NCBI GenBank assembly: GCA_036392935.1
Contig: DASVWZ010000300.1
Location: 1-64,000 of the forward strand
Source: DASVWZ01 sp036392935
Lineage (GTDB): Bacteria; Acidobacteriota; Terriglobia; Terriglobales; Acidobacteriaceae
DNA length: 64,000 nt
Direction: 5' to 3'
The translations under genes were made by a program, and so were the position numbers. Shown here piece by piece: positions 17,278 to 26,103 of the stretch (positions are counted from its first letter, which is position 1; every line of letters starts with the position of its first letter). The notes under the pieces were generated by a model. It saw nothing but the letters and a program-made list of their open reading frames with translations, was not told where the DNA came from and did not search any database.

Positions 17278-19752
17278 TTGGCCAAAGGATTAGTCATTGT
17301 CGAGTCGCCGGCGAAGGCGAAGACCATCCAGAAATATCTGGGTAAGGGATTTTCTGTCGAGGCGTCGCTCGGCCACGTGAAAGACCTGCCCAAGAGCACG
17401 CTGGGTGTGGACATTGCCCACGATTTCGACACCGATTACATCGTTATTCCGGGCAAAGAGAAAGTTCTGACGCGGCTGAAAAAGCTGGCGCAGTCGGCCG
17501 ACAACATTTATCTGGCGCCTGACCCGGACCGCGAAGGCGAAGCCATTGCGGCGCACCTGGCGGAAGAACTGGGCGACGGTTCGAAGAAAAAGAAAAAGAA
17601 AAAAGACGGTGAAGCGGAACGCATTCGCCGGGTGACGTTTAACGAGATCACGCAGCGTGCCGTGAAGGCTGCGTTTGAGCATCCGCGAGATATCGATCAG
17701 GACCTGGTGGATGCGCAGCAAACCCGGCGGGTGCTGGACCGGATTGTGGGCTACCAGGTATCGCCGTTGCTGTGGGACAAAGTGCGGCGGGGTTTGTCGG
17801 CGGGACGGGTGCAGACGGTTGCTCTGCGGCTGATTGTCGATCGCGAGCGGGAAATCAAGGCGTTCGAGAAGAAAGAATATTGGACGATCGACGCGCACTT
17901 GACGGCCAGCAAACCGCCGGCATTCGACGCGCGCTTTGTGGGCAAGGGCGAAGAAAAGGTCGAGATTCCCAACGGGGAAGAGGCGGAGAAGATCCGCGCG
18001 GCTTTGGAAAAAGCTGATTGGGTCGTGCGCAGTGTGGAGCGCAAGGAACGCCGCCGGAACTCGGCGCCGCCGTTTACAACTTCAAAGCTGCAGCAGGATG
18101 CTTCCCGCAAACTTCGTTTCAGCGTAAAGCGCACCATGATGATCGCCCAGCGCTTGTATGAAGGCGTGGAACTGGGTGAAGAAGGCCTGGTCGGTCTGAT
18201 CACCTACATGCGTACGGATTCGACGCGGGTGTCGAACGAGGCACTGACGGAAGTTCGCGAGTACATCAAGAAGGAATATGGCGATCCGTACCTGCCGGAA
18301 TCGCCGAATACATATAAAGAGAAGAAGGAAGCGCAGGCGGCGCACGAGGCGATTCGGCCGACGTCGGTGCTGCGGCACCCGGAGCAGATCAAACAGTATC
18401 TGAAAGAAGACGAAATCAAGGTTTACACGCTGATTTGGCAGCGGTTCCTGGCTTCGCAGATGACCCCGGCGGTCTTCGACCAGACCACTATCGACATTGA
18501 TGCGAAGAACGGCGCGGATAAGTTCTGGTTCCGGGTGACGGGATCGGTCGAGAAGTTCGATGGCTTCCTGAAGGTCTACAAAGAGTCAAAGGAAGGCAAG
18601 GACGAAGAAGACGAGGAGCTGAAGCATAAGCTGCCACCGCTGGAAGCGGGACAGACGTTGACTTTGAAGGAGTTGAAGCCCGAACAGCATTTCACCGAGC
18701 CTCCTCCTCGGTACAACGAAGCGTCGTTGGTGAAAGAGCTGGAAGAGCGCGGGATCGGGCGTCCGTCGACGTACGCAACGATTCTTTCGACCATTCAGGA
18801 GCGGCAGTACGCGCAGAAGATCGGCGGAAAATTTGTGCCGACGGAAATTGGCCTGGTGGTGACCGATCTGTTGGTCGACAACTTTGCTGACATTTTCGAT
18901 TTCCAGTACACGGCGCGGTTGGAAGAAGAACTGGACGAAATTGAGGAAGGCAAACAGAAGTGGACCGACGCGCTGGAGGAGTTCTACAAGAAGTTCGAGA
19001 AAGACCTGAAGTATGCCCAGAAGCACATGGAGAACATCAAGCGGATGGAAAAGCCGACCGACGAGAAGTGCGAACGGTGCGGCTCACCGCTGGTGATCAA
19101 GTGGGGCAAGCATGGGTCATTCTACGCGTGCAGTTCGTATGACAAGGATGATCCGAACAGTTGCACATTTACCAAAGAAAATCCGATCAACCTGCCAGAT
19201 CTCGATACAGCCGACGTGCAGGAGACGGCGCAGGAAGAATACTGCGAAAACTGCGGTCGCGTGATGGTGCTCAAGCGTGGGCGGTTCGGCCAGTTCATGG
19301 CGTGCACGGGATATCCGGATTGCAAGACTACGCGACGGCTGGATCAGGGCAAGAAAGTGCCGGACATTCCGCTGGATGAGCTTTGCCCGAAATGCAACCG
19401 CAACCTTATTATTCGTCATGGCCGGTTCGGCGAGTTCACGTCGTGTAGCGGATATCCGGATTGCAAATATGTGAAGCAGAATTACATTGGGGTGAAATGT
19501 CCGCTTTGCAAGGACGGCGATCTGGTCGAGAAGAAAGCGCGCAAGGGGAATACGTTCTACGGATGCTCGAATTATCCGAAGTGCAAGTTCACGTCGGCCA
19601 ACAAGCCTCTCGCGGAAAAATGTCCGGATTGCGGCAGTGAATATTTGGTGGAGAAGAATCTGAAAGCAGGGCCGGTGATCGCGTGCCCGAACAAAGAATG
19701 CGAGTATGAGCGCGCGGCGCCGGTGGAAGCGACCGCCGCGGTTGAATCCTAA
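17278..19752 (+). CDS. topA: DNA topoisomerase I
   Basis: An 824-residue type IA topoisomerase that relaxes negative supercoils. The Toprim domain at the N-terminus has LVIVESPAKAKTI and the acidic triad PDPDREGEA at about 81-89. The catalytic tyrosine is Tyr310 in LITYMRTDSTR. A lysine run (KKKKKKK, residues 103-109) is inserted in the Toprim region. The C-terminus has five zinc ribbons of four cysteines each, beginning with CERCGSP, CENCGR, CPKCNR, CPLCKDG and CPDCGSE. Translation starts at TTG with TGAGGAAG just upstream. It lies 91 bases after dprA and is probably co-transcribed. Confidence 0.97.
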   Translation: MAKGLVIVESPAKAKTIQKYLGKGFSVEASLGHVKDLPKSTLGVDIAHDFDTDYIVIPGKEKVLTRLKKLAQSADNIYLAPDPDREGEAIAAHLAEELGDGSKKKKKKKDGEAERIRRVTFNEITQRAVKAAFEHPRDIDQDLVDAQQTRRVLDRIVGYQVSPLLWDKVRRGLSAGRVQTVALRLIVDREREIKAFEKKEYWTIDAHLTASKPPAFDARFVGKGEEKVEIPNGEEAEKIRAALEKADWVVRSVERKERRRNSAPPFTTSKLQQDASRKLRFSVKRTMMIAQRLYEGVELGEEGLVGLITYMRTDSTRVSNEALTEVREYIKKEYGDPYLPESPNTYKEKKEAQAAHEAIRPTSVLRHPEQIKQYLKEDEIKVYTLIWQRFLASQMTPAVFDQTTIDIDAKNGADKFWFRVTGSVEKFDGFLKVYKESKEGKDEEDEELKHKLPPLEAGQTLTLKELKPEQHFTEPPPRYNEASLVKELEERGIGRPSTYATILSTIQERQYAQKIGGKFVPTEIGLVVTDLLVDNFADIFDFQYTARLEEELDEIEEGKQKWTDALEEFYKKFEKDLKYAQKHMENIKRMEKPTDEKCERCGSPLVIKWGKHGSFYACSSYDKDDPNSCTFTKENPINLPDLDTADVQETAQEEYCENCGRVMVLKRGRFGQFMACTGYPDCKTTRRLDQGKKVPDIPLDELCPKCNRNLIIRHGRFGEFTSCSGYPDCKYVKQNYIGVKCPLCKDGDLVEKKARKGNTFYGCSNYPKCKFTSANKPLAEKCPDCGSEYLVEKNLKAGPVIACPNKECEYERAAPVEATAAVES

Positions 19753-19870
19753 GCACGGTCAGGCGAAACAATTTTGCGTCCTGCTTGCGCCTTGAGCATC
19801 TACCAACTGACTGGCTCGTTCCGAGGCCGGCTTCAGCTTTATAATCTCAATCCAACATAGGAGAAATCGC

Positions 19871-20329
19871 ATGTCTGCGAAAGCAACCCCGACGGATGCC
19901 GAACTGATTCTAAAACTATATGATCTTCGCCGCGAGCCTGAGCTGCGCAAAGCCCGCAACTTCTGGCTGGGATTTTTCCCCGAGTCGGTGGAGGATTTCA
20001 CCAAAATCGGTATGGCCTTGGGCACCCAAGAAAATGCGTGGCTGCGCCAGGTTGGCGGCTACTGGGAAATGGCGGCTTCGCTTGTGGTTCACGGCGCGCT
20101 GAATAAGGAAATGTTTCTCGAACAAAGCGTCTCAGGAGAAATGTTCGTGCTTTATGCGAAGGTGCAACCGTTTCTGAAAGAACTGCGCGAGAAAATGCAA
20201 TCCCCCGCGATTTTTGCCAACGTCGAGAAAGTGATCACGAGCACGCCAGAAGGCGTGGAGCGTGTGAAGGCGACGCAGCAAAGGTTGGCGATGATGCGGA
20301 AAGCGGCGCAGGCGGCCAAAACGGCCTAA
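19871..20329 (+). CDS. Hypothetical helical protein
   Basis: A 152-residue, probably all-alpha soluble protein. It has no signal peptide or membrane segment. Notable stretches are LILKLYDLRREPELRKARNF and GGYWEMAASLVVHGALN, the latter suggesting a helical bundle. The start ATG has GGAG seven bases upstream. It lies 118 bases after topA on the same strand. I do not recognise the family. Confidence 0.7.
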   Translation: MSAKATPTDAELILKLYDLRREPELRKARNFWLGFFPESVEDFTKIGMALGTQENAWLRQVGGYWEMAASLVVHGALNKEMFLEQSVSGEMFVLYAKVQPFLKELREKMQSPAIFANVEKVITSTPEGVERVKATQQRLAMMRKAAQAAKTA

Positions 20330-20428
20330 GGCTGACGAACCACAGAGACTGGACGTTCCAGCGGAGAGCGTCCAGGTTTTGACTTTCGCATCGCGCGTGG
20401 CTTGTTCGGAATGGATTTATTTCCAAAA

Positions 20429-22132
20429 CTATGACTTGCCGGCGATGCCGGCGATTTCCAAATCCTCGTAAACTTCCTCGGCTCTTCGCAGCGCTGCCTG
20501 CACGTTGTCACAGATGTTCTGCTTGCCAACGATCTCCTCAAACTCCGCTTGCTGCATCAGTTTGGAGGGCTGCTCACGGGCGCCGCACAAAATCAGGGTG
20601 CGCTTGCTTTCCATGAGTTGTTTGGCGACGCCTTCGATGGCGAATAACCCGGTGGCATCAAGCGCGGTCATATTCCGCAGACGCAGGATGACCACGGGCG
20701 GCAGCTTGTGCAAATCTTCGGTGACGACGGACAACTTGTCAGTGGCTCCAAACAGGAATGGGCCATGGATGCGGAAGATGGTGGCGTAGTAAGGGATGTC
20801 TTTATCCTGCAGAATGTGGATGCGCCCGTCTTCGACATAATCGTCCGTCACCTGCGAAACCGTGGTGGTAGCGGCGACCCGGCTGATGAACAAGAGTGCG
20901 GCGAGGATCATGCCCGCTTCCACGGCGACGGTGAGATCGGCGAAGACAGTGAGAGCAAAGGTCACCAGCCAGATGCTGATATCGGTTTTCGTGAGCTTCA
21001 GCAGTTGGGGGATTTCCATCCATTCGCCCATGTTATAGGCGACAACCATGAGGATGGCCGCCAGAGCAGCCATCGGCACAAAGCTGACCAAGGGAGCGGC
21101 AAACAACAGGATGCACAATAGGGTCAGCGCATGAATCATGCCGGCCACGGGCGATTGCGCCCCGGAACGGATATTGGTTGCGGTCCGCGCGATGGCGCCG
21201 GTCGCCGGCAGACCGCCAAACATGGGCGAGAAGATGTTGGCTACGCCCTGCGCGACCAGCTCAACATTGGGGTTGTGGGTGTCGTGGCTCATGCGGTCGG
21301 AAACCACGGCCGACATCAGCGACTCGATGGCACCGAGCATGGCCACGGTCAAGGCCGGGCCTAACAGGCCGTGGATGAGGTCAGAGCGAAATCTGGGAAC
21401 ATGAAGGTGAGGCAATCCCGCGGGTATGCCGCCGAATTTTGTTCCAATCGTTTCCACCGGCAGCCGGAGGTAGTAAACTGCCGCGGTAGCCAGCAGCAGA
21501 GCGACGATGGGCCCGGGGATCCGCGTGGAGGCGCTGCGGCAGGCAATCAGGATTACCAGCGTCAGAACTGCCAGAGTGGTTGCCTGGATAGAGAAGGTGT
21601 GGAAATTGGCAACGAGCGCTTCGATCCGGAGCCAGAACACTCCGGGAACTTTGTCCAGATGAAGGCCGAAAAAGTCTTTCACTTGGGTGCTGGCAATGAG
21701 TACGGCGATTCCGTTGGTGAATCCAATGACGACTGGCCGCGGGATAAACTTGACGGCCGAGCCAAGTCCGGTAAGCCCCATGATCACCAGCAGAGCGCCC
21801 GCCATCATGGTGCACATGAACAATCCGTCTACGCCGTGGGCTGCGACAATGCCTGCGACCACCACCACAAAAGCGCCGGTCGGACCGCCAATTTGGGTTT
21901 TTGAGCCGCCCAGCAACGAGATGAGAAAACCGGTGACGATGGCACAATAAATTCCCGCCTGCGGGGTCAACCCGGAGGCGATGGCGAATGCCATGGCCAG
22001 CGGCAAAGCCACCAGTCCGACGGTGACGCCGGCAACTACGTCACGCAGAAACTTCTGGCGATTGTAGCCATCCAGGCAGAGGACTGACTTCGGGAGCCAA
22101 TTTTCATTGGGGAAAACACGCGCCATTGTCAC
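20429..22132 (-). CDS. SulP-family anion transporter with STAS domain
   Basis: A 567-residue SLC26/SulP transporter, probably for sulfate, bicarbonate or another inorganic anion. Residues about 28-430 form the multi-helix core, with the family signatures AGVTVGLVALPLAMAFAIAS near the start, GGSKTQIGGPTGAF and FGGLPATGAIARTATNIRSG. The C-terminal STAS domain (about 450-560) contains VVILRLRNMTALDATGL. No carbonic anhydrase gene is adjacent, so the substrate is open. It begins 73 bases after the Mla-type ATPase gene on the same strand, where an MCE gene might be expected. Confidence 0.9.
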   Translation of the reverse strand: MTMARVFPNENWLPKSVLCLDGYNRQKFLRDVVAGVTVGLVALPLAMAFAIASGLTPQAGIYCAIVTGFLISLLGGSKTQIGGPTGAFVVVVAGIVAAHGVDGLFMCTMMAGALLVIMGLTGLGSAVKFIPRPVVIGFTNGIAVLIASTQVKDFFGLHLDKVPGVFWLRIEALVANFHTFSIQATTLAVLTLVILIACRSASTRIPGPIVALLLATAAVYYLRLPVETIGTKFGGIPAGLPHLHVPRFRSDLIHGLLGPALTVAMLGAIESLMSAVVSDRMSHDTHNPNVELVAQGVANIFSPMFGGLPATGAIARTATNIRSGAQSPVAGMIHALTLLCILLFAAPLVSFVPMAALAAILMVVAYNMGEWMEIPQLLKLTKTDISIWLVTFALTVFADLTVAVEAGMILAALLFISRVAATTTVSQVTDDYVEDGRIHILQDKDIPYYATIFRIHGPFLFGATDKLSVVTEDLHKLPPVVILRLRNMTALDATGLFAIEGVAKQLMESKRTLILCGAREQPSKLMQQAEFEEIVGKQNICDNVQAALRRAEEVYEDLEIAGIAGKS

Positions 22133-22204
22133 ATTATCGCAGCCATTCCCCAGGCAAGCCAGATGCCGGGGGACGCAGAACCAAAGTCGAGAACGATTCC
22201 GGTT

Positions 22205-23050
22205 TCACGAGATGTATTCGCGAATGTAGGAGTCCGTGCTGTCAGCCAGTTCGCGCAGATCGCCGTTGAAAATTATGTGTCCGTCGCGCAGCAGCATGAA
22301 AGACATTGGCACTTCGCCGCGTTCGCCACGGGGTATTTCTTTCATGGCGTTGGTCTTCTTGTCGAACTCATGGGTTGCCATCATGAAGGCATCTTGCAGG
22401 CGATGTGTAACGAGCAGTGAACTGGCTTTCGAGACGTCGCGCTGCTTCACGATCAGTTCAATGATCGTAGTGGAAGTGACGGGATCGAGACCGCCGGTAG
22501 GCGAGTCATAAAGCAGAACTTCAGGCTTGGTGATAATCGCCCGCGCAATCGCCACGCGGCGGCGCATTCCGCCGGAGAGTTCGGAGGGATAAAGATCGAT
22601 GGTCTTTTCCAGTTCGACGAAACTCAAGACTTCCTTCACTGGTTTTTCTACGTCCTCTTCGGTTACGTGGCCTTCTTCCAGGGCGCGATAGGCAACGTTC
22701 TCGCGGACCGTGAGCGAATCGAAGAGCGCGCTTTCCTGAAACACCATGCCAATGTTGCGGCGCAGATGGTAAAGCTGCTCTTCCGGTGTCGCTGTTACTT
22801 CGCTGCCAAGAACCCAGATGCGGCCGGAATCAGGTTTGATCAAGCCCAACGCCAGTTTCAACAGGGTGCTTTTTCCCGATCCGGCGACGCCGAAGATTGC
22901 TTTGGTTTCGCCGTGAGGAAGCTGAAACGAAATCTTGTCGAGGACAATTTTTTCGTCGAAAGCGATGGAAACGTCTTCGAACACGATGGCAGCATCCGCG
23001 TGCGGCTGATTGGGCGCGGCTTCGGTTGTGGTGCCGGGATGGGTGCTCAT
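22205..23050 (-). CDS. ABC transporter ATPase, MlaF type
   Basis: A 281-residue ATP-binding subunit of the Mla/Mce-type phospholipid transport system in the inner membrane. Walker A is GVAGSGKST (about 54-62), the signature is LSGGMRRRVAIARAI, and Walker B is VLLYDSPTGGLDP with the D-loop immediately after. It starts four bases after the permease stop, so the two are translated together. Mla systems maintain outer-membrane lipid asymmetry; the direction of transport is inference. No MCE-domain (MlaD) gene follows. Confidence 0.9.
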   Translation of the reverse strand: MSTHPGTTTEAAPNQPHADAAIVFEDVSIAFDEKIVLDKISFQLPHGETKAIFGVAGSGKSTLLKLALGLIKPDSGRIWVLGSEVTATPEEQLYHLRRNIGMVFQESALFDSLTVRENVAYRALEEGHVTEEDVEKPVKEVLSFVELEKTIDLYPSELSGGMRRRVAIARAIITKPEVLLYDSPTGGLDPVTSTTIIELIVKQRDVSKASSLLVTHRLQDAFMMATHEFDKKTNAMKEIPRGERGEVPMSFMLLRDGHIIFNGDLRELADSTDSYIREYIS

Positions 23051-23053
23051 GAA

Positions 23054-23836
23054 TTAGCGGTAGGAAAACACCGACATCAGGGCCCGAGTCGTAAAAAGAT
23101 CGACAACGATAATCAGCAGGGAAGAGACGACCACGGATTGCGTAGTCGCGCGGCCCACGCCCTGCGTGCCGCCGCGGGCGGTCATACCGAAATAACAGCC
23201 GACAGAAGCAATAATGAAACCGAATAGAACTGGCTTGGTCAGACCCATGAAAACATCCCCGAACACCAGGATTTGCCAGGCAGTGCTCCAGTATTGATGC
23301 CAGTTGATGCCGAAGGCGAGCACTGAAAAAGCGGCGCCGCCGATCATGCCGAAAAGATCGGAAATGATGGTCAGAAAAAAAAGCATGACCACGGTGGAAA
23401 CGACGCGCGGCGTGACCAGCTTCTTCATGGGGTCGGTGCCGAGCGCGCGCATGGCATCGATCTGCTCGGTCACCACCATGGAGCCGAGTTCACTGGCCAT
23501 GCCGGATGCGTTGCGGCCGGAGACCATTAATCCGGTAAGCACCGGCCCGAGCTCGCGAACCATGCCCAGCGAAACCAGTTGGCCAAGCAGCGAGAGAGAG
23601 CCGAATCGCTGCAGGGTGTTGGCGCTATTAAGGGCTAGGGCAGCACCGATGGAAAAGCCAGCTCCGGCGACGATAGGTAGAGAACCGAAGCCGATTAAAT
23701 CAGCTTGCTGGATGGTATCGGCAAAATAGCGCGGTTTGCGAAAAATATTCGAGACCGCGCGGCCGGCAAGCAGCGAATATTCCTGCACCGCCTCGACTTT
23801 TTCCTTGGCAAACTCTGTGGGAGAGAGAATTTCCAT
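23054..23836 (-). CDS. ABC transporter permease, MlaE type
   Basis: A 260-residue MlaE permease with about five to six membrane helices. Family signatures include VRELGPVLTGLMVSGRNASG, then AMRALGTDPMKKLVTPRV, and FVGVFMGLTKP-like helices near 200 (read here as VFGDVFMGLTKP). I chose the ATG at 23836 because the upstream frame to 23875 has no family similarity. It is the first gene of the pair with the ATPase at 22205. Poly-C and poly-T runs lie just upstream of it. Confidence 0.9.
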   Translation of the reverse strand: MEILSPTEFAKEKVEAVQEYSLLAGRAVSNIFRKPRYFADTIQQADLIGFGSLPIVAGAGFSIGAALALNSANTLQRFGSLSLLGQLVSLGMVRELGPVLTGLMVSGRNASGMASELGSMVVTEQIDAMRALGTDPMKKLVTPRVVSTVVMLFFLTIISDLFGMIGGAAFSVLAFGINWHQYWSTAWQILVFGDVFMGLTKPVLFGFIIASVGCYFGMTARGGTQGVGRATTQSVVVSSLLIIVVDLFTTRALMSVFSYR

Positions 23837-23910
23837 TCCGTTTGTGCCGACTATTTCCGCACTATAGCAGAACACCCCCCTCCCCCCCTATTTTTTCCAA
23901 ATCTTTGGGT

Positions 23911-23955
23911 TTAAAGGACTTAGAGGTAAAATCCTGAAAAAAAAGGAGTTAGACG
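23911..23955 (+). repeat. Bipartite intergenic element, copy A
   Basis: The sequence TTAAAGGACTTAGAGG, an A-rich spacer, then AAAGGAGTTAGACG. The two halves are near-direct repeats (AAAGGACTTAGA and AAAGGAGTTAGA). The distance from the start of TTAAAG to the start of GGAGTTA is 34 bases, the same as in copy C at 24035. A third copy on the other strand lies at 54333-54376. I do not recognise a named family. Confidence 0.6.
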
Positions 23956-24034
23956 TCCGGCGAGCAAAGCTGATCCTTTGCAATCAATAGTTTAGCGGCA
24001 CGGCTTTCGGTGCTCTCCCGCTAGATCTATCAGT

Positions 24035-24079
24035 TTAAAGGACTTACTTTTAAGTCATTAAAAATGCGGGAGTTAATTG
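24035..24079 (+). repeat. Bipartite intergenic element, copy C
   Basis: The sequence TTAAAGGACTTACTTTTAAG, a short A-rich spacer, then GCGGGAGTTAATT. The distance between the TTAAAG and GGAGTTA starts is again 34 bases. The left half extends into an inverted repeat, GACTTA-CTTT-TAAGTC. It lies 80 bases downstream of copy A in the same orientation. Confidence 0.55.
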
Positions 24080-24231
24080 CGACCCGCAGCTCTCAGCTGT
24101 CAGACCGGGCAGATGTCGCCAGATTGGTTGATGGGTTGTCAAAGAGCTGTTGGTTCTCACTTCCATTGTCGGGATATTCGAAGAGTGAGGTCAAGCCAAA
24201 AATGACGGTGTCTGGGCGAGAGGCTGCCGTT

Positions 24232-25536
24232 CTAGGGCGTGAGTTCGAAGACGACGCCGCAGCCTGAGCCATAATAGCTGCATTCGCCCTCCTGAGAACC
24301 GCCGCCCTCGGTGACACCGTACAAATTCCCAGTGTCGTCAAGGATCAGGCCGCCAACTGGGTATGATCCGTTACCGGCCACCTTGCTGTCGAATAGAAAG
24401 CTGTGCAGTGTGGTCTGGGTCCATTTGCCGCTTCCGTCCGGGCTCAATTCGAACACCATGCCACCGTTGTACTGGCCGCCTTCATGCGTGGTCCCGTAAA
24501 GGTTTCCCGCCGCATCAAAGATCAACCCGGTGTCGGGGACTACTTCCTGATAAAAACTACGCAGTATCTTTTCGGTCCACTGGCCTTGGCTTCCGGGTGT
24601 CAGCTCGAACACGACGCCACAGCCAAGGGTACAGCTGGTGTGCCCTCCGTACGCAGTTGTCCCATACAGGTTGCCGGCGGCATCCAGGATCACTCCCGAG
24701 TCGGGGTACCCGCTGTTGGTGCCATCGAATGAAAGCAGTGTGCTCTCAGTCCATGTGCCATTAGGTCCGGGGCTAAGTTCGTAGACAGTGCCGTCATTGC
24801 TTTGACCACCGAGGTATGTTGTCCCATAGAGATTGCCCGAGGCGTCGATGGCAAGGCTGGACGGAGGGCTACCAGGGCCTGGTGATCCTGCGCACTGATA
24901 CAAAATGCGTTCCGACCAGGTGTCATTCTTGCCCCGGACCAGCTCAAAAACGACGCCTTCCCCGGTTGTCCCGTAGAGGTTCCCGGCTGAATCGAAGACA
25001 AGGCTGCCGGTCGGGTTACCCCTTACACTGGGCCGGTCGAAGGCGAATAAGACCTTTTCCTGCCACGTCCCGTCCGCCTGGGGAGAGAGGCGGTAAACAA
25101 CGCCGTTATAGGAACCACCTTTACCGTCCACGCCGCCGCTGAGAGTGGTGCCGTACAGGTTACCTGCGCTGTCGAAGATCAGGGCCCCGGTAGGCAATGC
25201 GCCATCGACGCAGTGCGTTTGCGAGCAAAAAGTGTATAGGACCGTTTCCGTCCACTGGCCATCGGCGGATGGGCTGAGCTCAAAGACCACGCCGCAACCG
25301 TGTTTCTTGTCCAACTGTTGCGCGCAGGTCGCAGTGGCAGCAGCGCCGCCACCGATCATGGTGGTACCGTACAAGTTCCCGGATTTATCGAAAATCAGGG
25401 CGCCGGATGGCTGGTAGCCGTCGGTACCGTTGAAACGAAACAAGACCTTTTCTTTGTCGTAACCGAAAGCGGGGGCGGCCAGAATGATGGAAGCGAATGC
25501 GACGATGAGGGTGGTAGAAGCTTTGAACCTGAACAT
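24232..25536 (-). CDS. Secreted GloVer tandem-repeat protein
   Basis: A 434-residue exported protein with seven GloVer units. Turns are very regular: NLYGTTMIGGG, NLYGTTLSGG, NLYGTTGEG, NLYGTTYLGG, NLYGTTAYGG, NLYGTTHEGG and NLYGVTEGGG. The signal peptide is FKASTTLIVAFASIILAAPA, cut before FGYDKEK. The ATG at 25536 is supported by GGGAGG six bases upstream; the frame is open to 25707 but the extra part lacks signal-peptide character. Loop cysteines (CTLGCG, CSYYGSGCG) point to an oxidising compartment. Function is unknown. Confidence 0.87.
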   Translation of the reverse strand: MFRFKASTTLIVAFASIILAAPAFGYDKEKVLFRFNGTDGYQPSGALIFDKSGNLYGTTMIGGGAAATATCAQQLDKKHGCGVVFELSPSADGQWTETVLYTFCSQTHCVDGALPTGALIFDSAGNLYGTTLSGGVDGKGGSYNGVVYRLSPQADGTWQEKVLFAFDRPSVRGNPTGSLVFDSAGNLYGTTGEGVVFELVRGKNDTWSERILYQCAGSPGPGSPPSSLAIDASGNLYGTTYLGGQSNDGTVYELSPGPNGTWTESTLLSFDGTNSGYPDSGVILDAAGNLYGTTAYGGHTSCTLGCGVVFELTPGSQGQWTEKILRSFYQEVVPDTGLIFDAAGNLYGTTHEGGQYNGGMVFELSPDGSGKWTQTTLHSFLFDSKVAGNGSYPVGGLILDDTGNLYGVTEGGGSQEGECSYYGSGCGVVFELTP

Positions 25537-25813
25537 GGCGGACCTCCCGGCCGGTTTGGAATTCCCTGGGAAGGTGAATGGCGGTGGCATAGCCATTGCC
25601 GGAGATAGTCTAGCACGGTTGTCAATTGGGGAAAATCGCGATTTAGCAAGGTCTGGCGCGAAGGGCGAAGGCATGCTTTTGGCTTTCCTGCAAAACCGGA
25701 GGGTCACAAACGAGCGTGACCCACATCACAGGCTGGCAATCGCCCCTACGGCACAATTCAAAAGGCGCGGGAGTTAAATCTTCATTTGTTCGAGATTGGA
25801 GACAGAGCTTGTT

Positions 25814-26038
25814 ATGAGCCAGAAGGCGGGCTTGAAAGATATAACAGTGAATATGTCGGCGGAATGCGCGCTCTGCGGGGCCACGTTGATAACTTCACTG
25901 CGATCGGTGGGGGGCAACGATTATGAGAGTGCGAAGACAGAGCTGCAGCAATTGCATGCCAGGCACCTCAACGAAAGACATTCCCCCAACAGCACACAAG
26001 CGCGAACTGCGGGTGCGTCTGTGCATAGTGTGGCCTGA
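25814..26038 (+). CDS. Small protein with a CxxC motif
   Basis: A 74-residue candidate gene. The product contains AECALCGATL near residues 15-24, a single CxxC knuckle, followed by a helical segment (ESAKTELQQLHARHLNERH) ending in histidines that could complete a zinc site of the C2H2 kind. An alternative TTG start lies six codons upstream. No strong ribosome binding site is present. The gene stands alone between two minus-strand genes. I cannot assign a function; it could also be non-coding. Confidence 0.45.
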   Translation: MSQKAGLKDITVNMSAECALCGATLITSLRSVGGNDYESAKTELQQLHARHLNERHSPNSTQARTAGASVHSVA

Positions 26039-26103
26039 GGTTCACGCGGCGGCGGCCTTCATCTAAGCGATGGGTTGAACGCGGGAACCGTGGTTGGGCG
26101 GGC

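Larger units (their letters stand above)
23837..24231. other. Intergenic region with homopolymer runs and two copies of an unassigned element
   Basis: The spacer between the MlaE gene start and the end of a GloVer gene has runs of C (about 23873-23879 and 23882-23888) and T (23891-23896). It also holds two copies of a bipartite element, listed separately. Local AT content is higher than in the neighbouring genes. No coding frame is supported. Confidence 0.5.
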
